Source: Persicaria tinctoria
Taxonomy: Eukaryota > Streptophyta > Magnoliopsida > Caryophyllales > Polygonaceae
Direction: 5' to 3'
Length of the DNA: 64,000 bases
Assembly: GCA_037127255.1 (NCBI GenBank)
Contig: JBANSL010000013.1
Span: 6,822,188 to 6,886,187 of the forward strand
In this document: positions 9,996-22,237 of the stretch, in pieces
How the letters are laid out: the number at the start of each line of letters is the position of its first letter
How positions within the stretch are numbered: the stretch's first letter is position 1
Position numbers and translations under genes: made by a program
The notes under the pieces: generated by a model
What the model was told of the DNA's origin: nothing
The model's database searches: none
The model's input: only the letters and a program-made list of their open reading frames with translations

Positions 9996-12875
9996 ATGTG
10001 CTCTTTGATGATTCAACACGTAATACTCGTTGCCCTCTCCTTAATCGTTTCCGTTGGTTCTGCAGCTGGATCCTCCTCAGTTCAGCCGCAATGCCATACC
10101 GATGAGCGCCATGCGTTGCTCTCATTCAAGACCTCCTTCACCATCCTCAGTTCCGACGATTGTGATTTTTTCTACGACAACTGTGCAAGGATTCCTTCAT
10201 GGAAGAGTGGAATTAGAGATTGCTGCCAATGGGACGGAGTCACGTGCGATCCCTTAACCGGTCACGTGACCGAGCTCCACCTCAGCCACAGCCTCCTCAA
10301 CGGAAGCTTCCCCACCAACAGCACCTTGTTTAGTCTTCGTCACCTGCGCCACATCGACCTCTCTTACAACCACTTCAGGTCTCCGATACCATCAGGTTTC
10401 GGCCGTCTTTCTGACCTTACTTACCTGAATCTCGCTGACTCGGGATTCTTTGGCCAAGTTCCACAAGAAATTGGCTGGCTCTCTAGCCTAACTACCCTTG
10501 ATCTCTCTGATAATTATGAATTAAAGATGTCCATCTTCAAGACTATCATCGCCAACCTTACCGATCTAAGAGAGCTCCATCTCTCTTCCGTGTTGATCAA
10601 CACTGATCTGTCTCCTATGATTGCAAACCTCTCTAAGCTGACATCTCTCAAATTGGATCGGTGTAACCTACAAGGGGAATTCCTGGCGACCAGCGTTCTC
10701 AGCTTGCCAAGCCTGCGTGTTCTCAACTTGGAATCCAACTCCGAGCTGCATGCTGACTTTTCGGCATCTATCGTGAAGTGGGCAAGTCCGCTTGAGGTAG
10801 TCGACTTGTCTGGTTGCAACTTCACGGGCAAATTGCCAGATTCGATTGGAGATTCATCCAACTCCTCCTTGATATCATTCGTCATAATGGACTGTGGATT
10901 TCATGGGAGTATTCCTGGTTGGATGTGGAACATAACCGAGTGGATTTTTCTAAATGGTAACAAACTTTCTGGCACCCTCCCAGAAACGATAAGCACGACT
11001 ATTCTTGGAAGATTGTCATTTATCAACTTGGGTGGGAACAGCATCACCGGGACCATACCAGCCTGGCTTTTCACTCTACCATCACTGACGTACTTGAGCT
11101 TGGAGGAGAACCTATTCACGGGGATAGATCATTTCACCATCACTAACAGCTCTGCTCCCTCAGTACTATATAGGTTTTGGGCGGATAATAACCAGCTCCG
11201 AGGACAAATCCCAGAAGCTATCTTTGAGCTCCGCAGCCTTGATCGTCTATCCCTTGGAGGGAACAACATGAGCGCAATCATCCTGCTCAGCAAGCTCCAT
11301 AGCCTCCAGAATCTGAGTGAGCTTTCTTTATCTCATAATAATATCTCCTTCATCGATGACATAGGTGGGGAATCCATTTCCTCATGGCCTAGCTTTGTTA
11401 TTCTAAATCTTTCCTCTTGCAACCTTGACCAATTTCCAATCTTCTTAGGAGACCAGAAAAATCTTAAAATATTGGACCTCTCTAAAAATGCCATCCATGG
11501 CCATATACCTGAATGGTTTCTGGGAAATACAATTTCATTAGAAGTATTGGACATTTCTAATAACTCCCTTACCGGTGGATTAGAGCATCTTCAATGGAAA
11601 GGGCAGAACATGGGATATACAATCTCTAGGTCGTTCTTTGCTTCAAACAATCAGTTTAGTGGAGGGATTCCTTCTTTTTTATGCCATCTTACTTATTTTG
11701 CCGCCGTTGACATTTCTCATAACAATTTGACTGGCAAGATTCCAGGCTGTTTTGCGTCCCTTATCAGTTCGCATACACATGTGCTAGATCTAAGCCAAAA
11801 TCAACTTGAAGGTGTAATACCCTCCACTATCTTTGAAGATTGTATCATGTTAAGGGGTTTCAGGTTGAATGGAAACCGGCTGGAAGGGCCAATACCAAAA
11901 TCTTTGAGTAATTGTACGAGCCTGCAGTTTATTGACCTTAGTAAAAACAATCTCAACGGTACCTTCCCTCACTGGTTAGGTGTTCTTCCCAATCTCGAGG
12001 GGCTTATCCTGGGCTCGAATAATTTGCAGGGTTCTCTAATGGGCTCAAATACAACGAGCTCATTTCCTATGCTGAGAATTCTCGACATCTCAAATAATGA
12101 TCTCACCGGTGGCCTACCAGGTGGGTTTTTGATGAGTATGAAGGCAATGATTGAGGTAGATCACCGTGACCAAGACCCAACGAGCCAATACATGGATCCC
12201 TATGTCTTTCGATATGGTCAAGGTCATAATTTTTTTTTTGAAGAATCAATGAACGCATGGTTTAAAGGATTCAATCGTCGACTTGATAAAATCTTGAAGA
12301 CCTTAGTATTAATAGACGCCTCAAGGAATAGGCTGGAAGGTTCCATCCCCAAGGCGATTGGAGATCTTGTCTCCCTCCGGTGGTTAAACCTAGCTCACAA
12401 CAACTTCACTGGTCACATCCCACCATCCATGGGCAAATTGAACTTGCTGGAATCTTTAGACTTGTCTTTCAACAGGCTAGATGGCCAAATTCCCAACGAG
12501 TTGGTAAACCTAAACTCTCTTGCATTCTTCAATGTGTCGGAGAATCATCTAGCTGGGCCAATTCCAACGGGCAAACAGTTTGATACATTCTCAAATGATT
12601 CCTATTTTGGGAATCCTGGTTTGTGTGGTGCAGCTTTGCCAAAGAAATGCGGAAAACAAGTTGAAGTGCCGAATACAGTTGCACATGAAGGAAACAACAA
12701 TGAATCTTCAGGTTTGGATGTGTGGGAGATTGCTTTGATGGGATTTGGGTTTGGGATGTTTGTTTCGTCAGTTTGGGGATACTTCATCTTGTGGGAGAAG
12801 GAGTATCTCTGGGTATCCAGGTTGATCCTCGAACTACAAGTGTTCATCATGCTGCATCTGATGAGGAGGCGCTAA
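9996..12875 (+). CDS. RLP2, LRR receptor-like protein (complete)
   Basis: A 959-residue, intron-less RLP. An upstream in-frame ATG at 9924 would add 24 residues rich in Lys (MINKKKKAP); I chose 9996 because MCSLMIQHVILVALSLIVSVG aligns with the other signal peptides. Order: signal peptide, LRRNT cap with CCQWDGVTC, extracellular LRRs, an island containing HRDQDPTSQYMDPYVF, final LRRs, NPGLCGAALPKKC cap, acidic juxtamembrane stretch, GFGFGMFVSS membrane helix, short basic tail ending LMRRR. There is no kinase. It shares the KEYLWVSRLILEL tail class and its 3' flank with RLP5, not with RLP1 or RLP6. It is probably a cell-surface immune receptor; the ligand is unknown. Confidence 0.93.
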   Translation: MCSLMIQHVILVALSLIVSVGSAAGSSSVQPQCHTDERHALLSFKTSFTILSSDDCDFFYDNCARIPSWKSGIRDCCQWDGVTCDPLTGHVTELHLSHSLLNGSFPTNSTLFSLRHLRHIDLSYNHFRSPIPSGFGRLSDLTYLNLADSGFFGQVPQEIGWLSSLTTLDLSDNYELKMSIFKTIIANLTDLRELHLSSVLINTDLSPMIANLSKLTSLKLDRCNLQGEFLATSVLSLPSLRVLNLESNSELHADFSASIVKWASPLEVVDLSGCNFTGKLPDSIGDSSNSSLISFVIMDCGFHGSIPGWMWNITEWIFLNGNKLSGTLPETISTTILGRLSFINLGGNSITGTIPAWLFTLPSLTYLSLEENLFTGIDHFTITNSSAPSVLYRFWADNNQLRGQIPEAIFELRSLDRLSLGGNNMSAIILLSKLHSLQNLSELSLSHNNISFIDDIGGESISSWPSFVILNLSSCNLDQFPIFLGDQKNLKILDLSKNAIHGHIPEWFLGNTISLEVLDISNNSLTGGLEHLQWKGQNMGYTISRSFFASNNQFSGGIPSFLCHLTYFAAVDISHNNLTGKIPGCFASLISSHTHVLDLSQNQLEGVIPSTIFEDCIMLRGFRLNGNRLEGPIPKSLSNCTSLQFIDLSKNNLNGTFPHWLGVLPNLEGLILGSNNLQGSLMGSNTTSSFPMLRILDISNNDLTGGLPGGFLMSMKAMIEVDHRDQDPTSQYMDPYVFRYGQGHNFFFEESMNAWFKGFNRRLDKILKTLVLIDASRNRLEGSIPKAIGDLVSLRWLNLAHNNFTGHIPPSMGKLNLLESLDLSFNRLDGQIPNELVNLNSLAFFNVSENHLAGPIPTGKQFDTFSNDSYFGNPGLCGAALPKKCGKQVEVPNTVAHEGNNNESSGLDVWEIALMGFGFGMFVSSVWGYFILWEKEYLWVSRLILELQVFIMLHLMRRR

Positions 12876-13560
12876 ATAGAGATGTTTTGGGTCAATTTAT
12901 CCCTCCATCAATTATGTTTCCCCTATTTACTTTACTTTCAATAATATGTAATGCAATATATCAATGTCTATGAAGATTGATGCGTTATACCTGCTAGATG
13001 TTGAATTGAATTCTCCCACTTGTAACAACGCAAGCCCTCCTCTGTTGCTTCCAATCTGGTCAGTTGTTCTTGGTTTTCTCAATTTTATCTCCGACTTGAC
13101 TGGCGTAATTGCATTTGTTTTTGGTTTCTAATTTCCCTTGAACAATGGCGTGGTGTTAGTCAATCCACTTGCAGTTGAAACTTGGTATTTTTCTGATACA
13201 CACACGCACACACCATGTGTACTGTGTTAATGCTTCTGGGTGGTTGGGTTAGGCTACGTCCTACGTTATGCTATGTGTTGATTAAAGGTAGGATTCATTG
13301 CTTTGATGATTTAGATCCATTAAATTTCTTCCTATTATAATGACTTTGTGAATGTAGTGAAACTGGGATAGATATACATACTCCTATGTATACGCCGGTG
13401 CTGTTCAGGATCAAATAGCACAAGGAATGCACTAATAATGCACATTGTTGAGTTCTGTCAGATTTGATTATATCTTGTCCTAGTTGGAGAGGACTAGTGG
13501 CTTAGGATTTAAGCTAGCTTGAGAATATAGATGATTATATGATTGAGGTTTGAATGGCGG
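12876..13560 (+). repeat. RLP2 3' flanking block (longest copy)
   Basis: The shared flank continues through TCAATCCACTTGCAGTTGAAACTTGG, a CA-rich tract with ACCATGTGTACTGTGTTAATGCTT, GATTTAGATCCATTAAATTT, GAAACTGGGATAGATATACAT and TTGGAGAGGACTAGTGGCTTA. The distal half recurs at 27216-27459, 32411-32500 and inverted at 45345-45530. Confidence 0.75.
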
Positions 13561-13613
13561 TAGTGGAAATTCCAACTTTTAAGGCTTGGATAAAGTGATT
13601 AGAGTTTTTTTAA

Positions 13614-14292
13614 ATGAGAATATCCATGGAGAGCGAGAGAGAGAGAGGAACCGTGCTCCCTCCTGCCAGAACCCTCCAACCCCTACGCGCAACCCCCGGA
13701 TTCTCCAATGCTCAATGGAATTCCGGCCAATGTGATCGCCATGACGAGAATCAAGGCTACCCTGAATATAATCCACCAAAAAGAAGACAATACTATCCTC
13801 CAAGGCTACCCTGAATCAGAACACCGAATCCTCACAAATCCACCTCCAAGCCACACCCAATCCGCGTTTGGTACCAGCCCACGCACAATCCAACCACCAA
13901 GCCAGCCCGAATCAGGAGAAAGACAAGATACAAAACTATCATATGCAAATGGCTCAAGGTTCGAGAGTAACCTTGATCCCGGTTTGAAGTCGGGCAAGTT
14001 TTTTGATGTCGAACCACCGGATGGGCCCATTCTTTCTACAGTTACCCCAGTGGTGGACCGAGTAAGGGTGGAGTTTCAAGTGCTGGAGACAGAGACTCAA
14101 CCAATACTATGTCGGACGTTCCTGCCCCATTCTCTCAATGAGGCGATTTCCCGCCTGGATGAAGCAGCCCTTGCTTTCGCCTGGATGAGGCATCAATGTG
14201 GTCCAGAATGTTGTGTACACGGGCGGCAACACGAAAAAGCTCCTTCCAAGACGGATACAAGCCTTTTTCAGCATCAAGGTTTATGGGGATAA
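13614..14292 (+). other. Unrecognised ORF region
   Basis: An open + frame of 194 codons (from 13708) contains low-complexity Pro/Ser/Thr-rich sequence. No family is recognised, and it overlaps antisense to a copia gag relic (14135-14356), which is the more convincing reading of its right end. A 13-bp phrase, CAAGGCTACCCTG, occurs twice (13752 and 13802). It is probably not a host gene. Confidence 0.3.
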
Positions 14293-14356
14293 AGTTTTTG
14301 ACATTAGAAACAACAAGAGCAGAGTGGAAAGGGTTGGGTTTGGGGGCATCAGCCAT
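14135..14356 (-). pseudogene. copia-type gag N-terminus relic
   Basis: The minus frame reads MADAPKPNPFHSALVV then NVKNFIPINLDAEKGLYPSWKELF. This resembles the N-terminal gag motif of plant copia elements (I..xPxxLD..xxNYxxWxELF). It is truncated after about 73 codons and followed by degenerate sequence. The upstream minus-strand leader (14357-14450) is rich in CTCTCC, as in other copia leaders. Confidence 0.55.
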
Positions 14357-14469
14357 GGTGAGAGAGGGAGAGAGATGGTGGCGCGGAGGGAGAGTGGAGG
14401 GAGGGGAGAGTTGTCGGCGGCGGCGGTAGGGGAGGGATCGAAAAAATTAATTAGGGTTAATTTTGGTGA

Positions 14470-15236
14470 AACTTAGACGCTCAGATACCCTGTCAAATTG
14501 GATAAATTCTCTCTTGAGCGTGTCACTGATCATCTTATTAGAATATATATAGGTTACATAGATGATAAATCACAACGAGATCCTTGGACCCATTCACCTA
14601 TACAAATATCACTGTTATCCGCTGTTTCACTTTTTGTCTTTCAACAAGGGAGGAAGCAGAAATTGTTTGAGACACCATTACACCCGATAAATACCGAGAT
14701 ACGAAGAGTTTTAAAAAACAGAAGAACCAGAGTCAAGACCTTGAAAAAGGTTGAGAGAAAGGCCAGAGAAAGACTGATCTCAAGACCTTGAGATCATTCA
14801 AGGTACCACTCCCCATAGTTGTTTTTCTCACTTTGTTTAGCCCTGATATCGTTCTCCGCCTTAGCCTTCCAGCGCCTGTGAGCTGCAGCAAGCTTCTGGT
14901 CCTTGATCATCTCATCAATTCTGCGCTACTCTTCCTTCTTGTAATATTTTTTGACCACGGCATACTCCTCAATAGTCAGAATGGAAAGGTTCTGTGTGAG
15001 TAGGGCGAAGGATTTGGTTATGGGTTGTTTCACTTGTTTGTGGGATCAGTTTGATTGTACTTCATCTTTTGGGAAATAAAAATTCTTAGTTGTTACTGAG
15101 TAGTGATGGATAGGAATATCAGCCTTTTGTGACAACAATTCCACCATTCTTGTTGTCAAAAACCCAGTCTTCCGTGATTGATTCCGCCATACTATTGGAA
15201 TCTTTAGATTTGTCCTTCAGGAAAAAGCATCTAGTT
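14470..15236. other. Unidentified intergenic stretch
   Basis: No gene is recognised. On the minus strand, 14810-14990 reads as a charged, helical-looking peptide (EEYAVVKKYYKKEE, stop, DEMIKDQKLAAAHRRWKAKAEND) that I cannot assign. At 15197-15232 a 36-bp piece resembles the RLP LLESLDLSF repeat, just before the CACTA insertion. Confidence 0.3.
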
Positions 15237-18200
15237 CACTACAGGAAAATAGTGTTAATTTCGACACTTTTTATGACCATTTTCGACGCTTTAAAGCTTC
15301 GTAAATTTCAATTAAAAGCGTCGAAAATTCTTGGTTCACGAATGACAAGTGCCATTTTTGACGCAGAATTCTGTCGCAACCAATCTCGATGTCCTAGGGC
15401 GTCGGAAATGGCACGTCATTTTCGACGACATAGAGCGTCGAAAATGACATGCCAATTTCGACACTCTAAAGCGTCGAAATTGCCTTGTTATTTTTCCAAA
15501 AAAAAATGCCAATTTCGACACCCAAAAGCGTCGAAATTACCCTGTTATTTTTCAAAAAAAATAAACATATATTTCTTCATTCATCCTCTTTGATTACACA
15601 TCAATTTAAATCCTTTAATTAACAAAAAATACATTAACACAAATTCTTACACCTGCTACCTTAAGTTCAAACTTGTATTAGAAATCGCCACAACATGCGT
15701 CTATTCATTCGTGTGATGAAAGTGCAACAGAGTACTCAAGAAATCATAGAAGTAATGATGCCATTGACCGAAGACTGAATGAGAACAAAACTATATTCCA
15801 GGTTTTGAAATTGACTAATTGAGAGCAGTTTTTGTCACGACTGATATGAACTGTAAGGTCAGTTACGACCAACAAGTCATTCCTAAAATTGAAGTAATGA
15901 GGAGTATAAAACAGTGATGCGGAGAGTTAATTGGTAAATAAAAACCGAATGCTCAATTCTGTACCCGCCTCATCTGCCAAAAGAACAAGGCCTTCACGTT
16001 TGCAGAATTCAACAATTTGTCTCTGATTTTCCTCATTCAGAACCTAACATCACAAACAAAGACCATTCAAACAAGTTTTTAAATAAAAATAATGAATTTC
16101 TCATGAATATGGTGAACATTACCTTTGTCGAAGACAAAGCTAGAGCACCTGATGTCAATACCTCACATAAGAAGAACGTTGCATCTGAAAAACAAGGGAA
16201 ACATAATAATGTCAATAATTCACACCAGAGAATGGTGCATAATTCATTTACTACCACAATAAACCTGACTCACACACCATAAAATTTCATTCAGTTACCA
16301 ACTTATGATCAAGTCAGCACATACTAATCAAGGATGACAAATTCTCCTAGAACTGCCACCCTGTCAAATAAAAGGGACACTGCATAAGAATAAGCTTAAA
16401 TCACTATTAACAATTCTTCAATAAATTTTTGCAACATGAATGCCAACATGAGAGATAAAAATTTCTGAAATAATAAACATGTCTGGTTACATTGCTACCT
16501 ACTAGTACTACAGACTAAATTTTACAAGTAATGATAAGTCACAAAAAGACATAAATTTAATCCACTTTGTCCAATCTGAAAGGTTTATATAAGTAATAAG
16601 ATTAAGCCTTGGTCAACAGAAAGAGCAGGCTTTGGCAACAATAATAGTCCCTCAGAATCCTCAGATCGATTAGGCTATTGGCAAAAGTAAGCCTAACTAT
16701 TTGTCATAGTTCCTCATGGAGATGGAGAAATCATGATTTCTCAATAAGAAACTTTGAATTTCAAAATCTAGGGTTTTCATAGGAACTCTGTCACAATGGA
16801 GACAGAAACACGAGTAAATCAAAGAAATATGTATGATATGTATGATGGAAGATAGAATAATACCTTTGAATCGAAAGAGGATCGAAGATGGGAAGCTGAA
16901 GAGAACATTGAGGGAGAACATTGAGGAAGAGATCTGCGATGCAGAGCTGAAGAGTGGCAATTTCTCTCGAAACCCGGAGATCTGCGATGTGAAGCCGGTG
17001 ATCGACGATTTCGAAGCCTGAGATACACGACAGGAAAATTGGGCAATTAGCGACGTTTTTAATGCCTTTTTCGAAGCCCAAGATGCTGCACAAAATCAGA
17101 ATATGTAGTGTGAAAAATACCTTGTCTGAGATGTCATACACGACAGCAGCTACAACTGCAATACATAGAAGCCAGACTATGATTGTTCTTGTGCAGCAGT
17201 GTCCCATTTGTCAAATTTTGTTGTTGCTTCATTAAGTGAAAGTATTTGACAGATAAACGATGCTCTAGTGGTTGGTTCCTACACATACAAATCTAACATC
17301 AAGACCCATATAGAAATCGAATTGCAATAACATCATCATCAGATCATGTATGATAGTGCATCGTTTAGATCTACCTCACAATTACGAGGAATCGACATTG
17401 CAGCAAAATTTAAGAACACATCTAGCTAGCATTTCATAATAGTAAAGTAAAAATTCCAAATACACAACAAATTGACAGTAACTTATGATGTAATATGTAA
17501 ATATATGACGCAACTTACCAATCCATTCAAGGCATCTTTGTAACTTATATGAAGTATCCAAACATTATTACTCTAAATATATGAAGCTCAACTTTGTAAT
17601 TGGAGATACTTCTTGTATGTCTGGAGATTGAACTGCTCCAAATCAACAACACAAAGAGAGACAGAGTCAAACGAACATTTTAGAGGTAACAAGGAAAAAT
17701 TAAAACAACATCTTTTCAAGCATTACACATAAACAGTAATTAAAAATATCTAGATCCAATTCTTACTTTCCATGTATGAATTGTGATTGGCGTTCTAGTT
17801 CGGATTGGGATTTCACTTCCTATAAACTCCTCTCCACCTTTCTTCAAAAATAATCAAATGATCTTTGTACTCTTCGACCGAATGCAATTGTAAGAAGAAA
17901 GAAATGATTTGAAATCAGTGAGACTAGGTTTGAGGAAATATATAAAAAATGATTTGAAATCAAAGCAACTAACTGATTCATATACCGATCAAAATCAGCT
18001 CATTCCAAAAATCATGAGCGAAAATGACATGAAATCAACACCACACAAATAATTAATATCAATAAATTCAGAAGGAACAAAACAATCCAAAGCAAGAAGG
18101 AAATTAATCTCTCTTCAATAGGGATAAAAAGGAACCTTGTTTCCCGTCCTTGTTCTGATTTTCATTCCAAACTCCAAAGTGCTCTTATCCCAGAGATGAG

Positions 18201-19213
18201 ATCCATACCATCCAGAGTCCATTTATATGCCTGAAGTTCCGATTACCAGAGATCAAAATCACAGTTGCCATACTATACAATGATCAGAAGCACTGAAAAT
18301 AAATAAAATCGCAATTGCAATTGATTAAATTTCCCCTGCCGCATATCAACAATATCAGCAATTATTTCTCAATTGAATCAAATTCTTCAATTCACCAACC
18401 ATCATCTGCAATCAGAGCTCACACAACCAAATCACTAATCGAATGAAAAAAGAGAAGAAGATCGAACAAAAAAAGGCCAAACCTAGTAAATCCACGGTAG
18501 ATGGAGCTGCGCTTGTCCGCGTACAAGGCGACATCTTACTGATCGATCCTCTCCTTGGTGGTCGATCCTCACTCTCTCTTCACCTTTTTCATCGCTGCAC
18601 CATCGCTGCACAAACTCCCAAGCTCTTCGGATTTTGCTGCTCCCTCACAAAGCTCACCACCTCAACCGCACCTCTGCCTCCAAGCTTCGCCTTCAATATG
18701 TCTCCATCACCGCCTGAAGTCGAATCCTTCCTGTCGCCTATAATTTTTACTGATACTTTTCTTCACCGGAAAACCTAACCTTCCTATCGCTCTTCCTCGA
18801 AGACTAAAAACGAAGCCGTGTTGGCGGACTCACATGACTTCTTCGAGAACTAAATCCTTCTTAAACCAAATATCTTTTTTCTTCACCGCCATTAGAACTC
18901 CTTTTCGAGCATTTGAGGAGAAAGAGGGGGAGAAGAGAGAGATGGATCTAGCAATTGAGGAGAAAGAGGGAGAAGAGAGAGATGGACGTAGCGAGGGCGG
19001 CGAATTCTTAGATCTAGCAGAGAGAGACGGTGAGGAGTGAGTGCTAGGGTTTTTAATATTTTAATTAAATATTACGGAGTACCATTCTCGACACATAGAC
19101 GCGTCGAGAAAGGCTGGGCCTTTTTTTCAACACTTTCAAGCGTCGGTAATTTTCGACGCCTATCAATAGCGTCGAGAATAAAGTGTCGGAATTTACAGAG
19201 TTTTCCGGTAGTG
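15237..19213. mobile_element. Non-autonomous CACTA transposon (3,977 bp)
   Basis: It starts CACTACAGGAAAA and ends TTTTCCGGTAGTG, the CACTA terminal inverted repeat, with a 3-bp target duplication GTT (15234-15236 and 19214-19216). Both subterminal zones are packed with TTTCGACGC / GCGTCGAAA repeats in opposing orientation (about 15270-15540 and 19080-19190), the expected transposase-binding arrays. No TnpD/TnpA-like transposase is visible. Inside are a fragment of a cellular gene (15970-16041), a minus-strand hydrophobic peptide near 17130-17210 (CTRTIIVWLLCIAVVAAVV) that I cannot name, and a duplicated charged repeat (GEEKEGE-type) at 18915-18995. The rest, AT-rich and ORF-poor, holds nothing else I recognise. 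Confidence 0.9.
15970..16041 (-). pseudogene. Captured alanine aminotransferase-like exon
   Basis: The minus strand reads VLNEENQRQIVEFCKREG then LVLLADE. This matches the conserved segment after NPGNPTGQ in plant alanine/glutamate:glyoxylate aminotransferases. It is preceded by an AG acceptor-like TGTTAG and followed by degraded sequence. Only one partial exon remains, lying inside a CACTA element, so it is a captured fragment, not a gene. Confidence 0.7.
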
Positions 19214-19216
19214 GTT

Positions 19217-19762
19217 GTTCAGTCACTCTTCGATAAATTTAGTCTGGTTCCCAATTTTTCCAAGCTCTCGGTTACAATGGTTCCCGAAATTGAAAACAAT
19301 CATATACAATAGAAGTTGCAATGGTTCCAGAAATTGAACACAACGAGCAGTAATTTACATTTCAAAGATATACCCCAAACCCTTCATGAAACCTAAACTT
19401 ACACAGGCTAATTAATAATTTTTAGGTGGTTCAAAAGTTTCCTCACGGCCCTCAAAAGGAAATCCTTAAATACCAAAAGCAAAGGGCCCTTAAAAGTATG
19501 TGCATACCCTAAAGTGCTTAAAATCATATACCAATGCAGCCAAATTAAGTTTGATCAAGCTTGCCCAAAATTCGCCTTTTATATTTTTTGTCCATGCAGC
19601 CACCAGATGCACCAGAAGTACGGATTGAACTCGATCACAAGTCATTGAACCATCGGGTAATTCATAGATTGGCCTGTTATGGATGCTCCTCAGCAATGAC
19701 TGGACTACCATAGAAACAGATAACAGAACTAACAAATTATTTTCCAACCTATCCTTGTGTAG
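19217..19762. other. Intergenic stretch, nothing recognised
   Basis: There is no convincing coding region. The duplicated phrase ACAATGGTTCC[CA][GA]AAATTGAA (19274 and 19318) is a small tandem repeat. Its end abuts the PRP8 C-terminal relic, so parts may be decayed PRP8 intron. Confidence 0.3.
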
Positions 19763-20250
19763 GTTGAGGTTGCTCTGAGAGATCTCATACTTTCGGACTA
19801 TGCCAAGAAGAACAATGTCAATACATGTGCACTGACACAATCTGAGATTCGAGATATTATTCTTGGAGCTGAGATTGCTCCGATCCACCATCTCAGCATA
19901 GACAACAGATTGCTGAGATTGAGAAGCAGGCAAAGAAATCCAGTCAGCTGACTGTAGTCACTACGAAAACGAGCAATGTACATGGTGATGAATTAATTGT
20001 AACCACAACCAGTCCATCTGAGCAACAAGCATTTGGATCCAAGACAGATTGGCGTGTCAGAGCAATCTCAGCCACAAATCTGTATCTCCGTGTGAATAAT
20101 ATATATACGTGAATTCAGATGGCATAAAGGTAAATATCATGGTTTTCCTTGTTAGCGATGCATGAATTATGTCGTTGTTGATGATTTGGTTGTGAATTGT
20201 GATTCATTTGCTTTTGGCATCAATTTGCAGGAAACTGGCTATACATACAT

Positions 20251-21280
20251 TCATACAATGGCGGAGCCAGATAAATTTCGTAGGGGGAACAATGATACAT
20301 GTGCGATATAATTTTTGGATTAAATTGACATAAAGAATTATATTAATATGATAATAAATATTTGATGTTATTTTAAGATAAAATGTCATTGGTTTATGAT
20401 AAAACGCTATCATTTTTTACACGTCTAAAAAAAAATATAAATATATAAATGAAATATCCGAAAAAAATTAACTAAATAAGTATAGGAAACACAATATAAT
20501 ATACATTAAGTTAAGATTATGGTTATTATATGAGCTAAAGTATCTAGACCTTGGCTCCAGTTTTGCTCAATAAAAGCTCGGCTCAAGCATCAATTACAAA
20601 ATGAGTTGATTATGAGCACATTTTTATGCTCGATTTAAAGCTCGGCTCTGCTAGATTGAAACTCATATAGCACGAATTTAGTGAAATTTACAAATTTTCT
20701 TTTAAGTTTTATTTCATAAGCAAGCAAAGTTGCATGATACTTGAAAGAAAAAAAACTCATCTCAAACTCGTTCATTTACTAAACAACTCGAGTATGAGCT
20801 CAAATTCAAATATAGGTTCGACTCGAGCTTAACTTGTTTCTAAATGAGCTAAATATAGTCAAACAATACTAGACTTGTTTGGCTCGAATAACAATTAACA
20901 ACCCTAGTTAATATATATAAATTGTTGCATTCCTAACATATAATAATGTATAACCAAATATAAAAAAATTAAACTTGCGTAACTTCTTATCTAATCGTCG
21001 AAATGATTAGTATAACCTCTCATTTTGAAGCTTTCGAGATGAATTATAGTATGTGAATGTTAATTTAAGTAAAATATAAAAGCATTATAGTTTATTGAAA
21101 CAAAATTAAAGTTATTAATATACCTTTAATTTTTTAAACATTGACAACTTTTTACTCAGATATCGGATTAAGGCGTATTATATATCAAAATGAGGCTATC
21201 GACGAGGATAATACACCTACGTAATTCCTAAAATGAGAGGAGGGGCACGTGACCCCCTAGGCCCCCAAGATCCGCCCCTA
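20251..21280. mobile_element. MITE-like element inside the PRP8 relic
   Basis: It interrupts the PRP8 exon and is flanked by TATACATACAT at 20240-20250 and 21281-21291 (10-11 bp), with the reading frame continuing across. Imperfect inverted ends are ATGGCGGAGCC at the left and TAGGGGCGGATC on the other strand at the right. There is no ORF. AGCTCG/CTCGAG-rich sequence at 20570-20900 resembles 57000-57340. The duplication length points to a Mutator-like element, but the family is not certain. Confidence 0.65.
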
Positions 21281-21663
21281 TATACATACATCATGATGAA
21301 GAACACTGTACTTTAAAGAAGTTCATCTGCATTGCAGATCTAAGAACTCAAATTGCAGGCTACTCAAATTGCTCGCTCTAGTGCTCTAATGCTTCATATA
21401 TCATTCGATGAAGATAAATATGTTGCTTCACATCACATGCCCGAGTCTTAGCTAGAGAATAACAAACAATTGGGATGGCGAGAAATGCATCATTCTGACC
21501 TGCAGCTTCACTCCAGGTTCCTGCTCTTTGACCGCGTACAAGCTGACCCCAACTGGATACGAGTGGGGGCAATCTAACAGGACACAGGAAGTAATCTCCA
21601 TGGATATATTCCTACACATTATGAGAAGGTTCAGATGCTTCTCAGTGATCGTTTCTTGGGATT

Positions 21664-21931
21664 TGTAATGGGTAAAATATGCACCATAGATCTTGAGGAG
21701 GATCGGCGAGATGCAATCCTGCAAGATCAACCAAGAACGAGGTCGGGGCGGGGCTTGTCTCCCCAGAGCAGCCTCCGACGCTCAATTCAGAATGTGTCGG
21801 CTGATAGAAGCCCTCTCTAACCCTAGTAATCGATCATATATATAATGAGAGTTAGGGTTTGCGATTAGGGTTTACCATATAAATGACGATTATGCCCCTG
21901 GATCTTTTGTTGAATTACTTTTGCTATATCA
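21664..21931 (-). repeat. LTR (3' LTR in element orientation)
   Basis: 268 bp, begins TGTAATGGGTAAAA and ends TTGCTATATCA on the + strand. About 98% identical to 23992-24259. Confidence 0.85.
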
Positions 21932-22237
21932 GTTGCCCCTCAGGTTTCCTTATCACGATCTAGAGATGAGGGAAGACGAATAACACGAGTAATGCTTGCC
22001 CCTTGTCTTCGTTATATCCTGCAAGCTTTAGCATTCTCAACCGAACAACACGATATAATGTAGTTGATGACATTCTTGCTTAAATTTTATTTATGATTGA
22101 CAAGCTGATTGTTTTCATTGAGGTTGAGCATTTCGCTTTAAATGAAATTCTTATTGCTTGATTTCGAGTTTTGCTGGCCCTTAACGGCGTTGTTATGGCT
22201 TAGAATTAGCTTTAGGTGGTCTTAAGTGACGTTTTCG

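Noticed and set aside
13708..14292. 194-codon + frame as a host gene
   Set aside because: Low-complexity content, no recognised domain, and overlap with a better minus-strand copia gag match.
14800..15000. Minus-strand charged peptide as a cellular gene exon
   Set aside because: I could not place it in a family and it contains a stop; listed only as an unidentified stretch.
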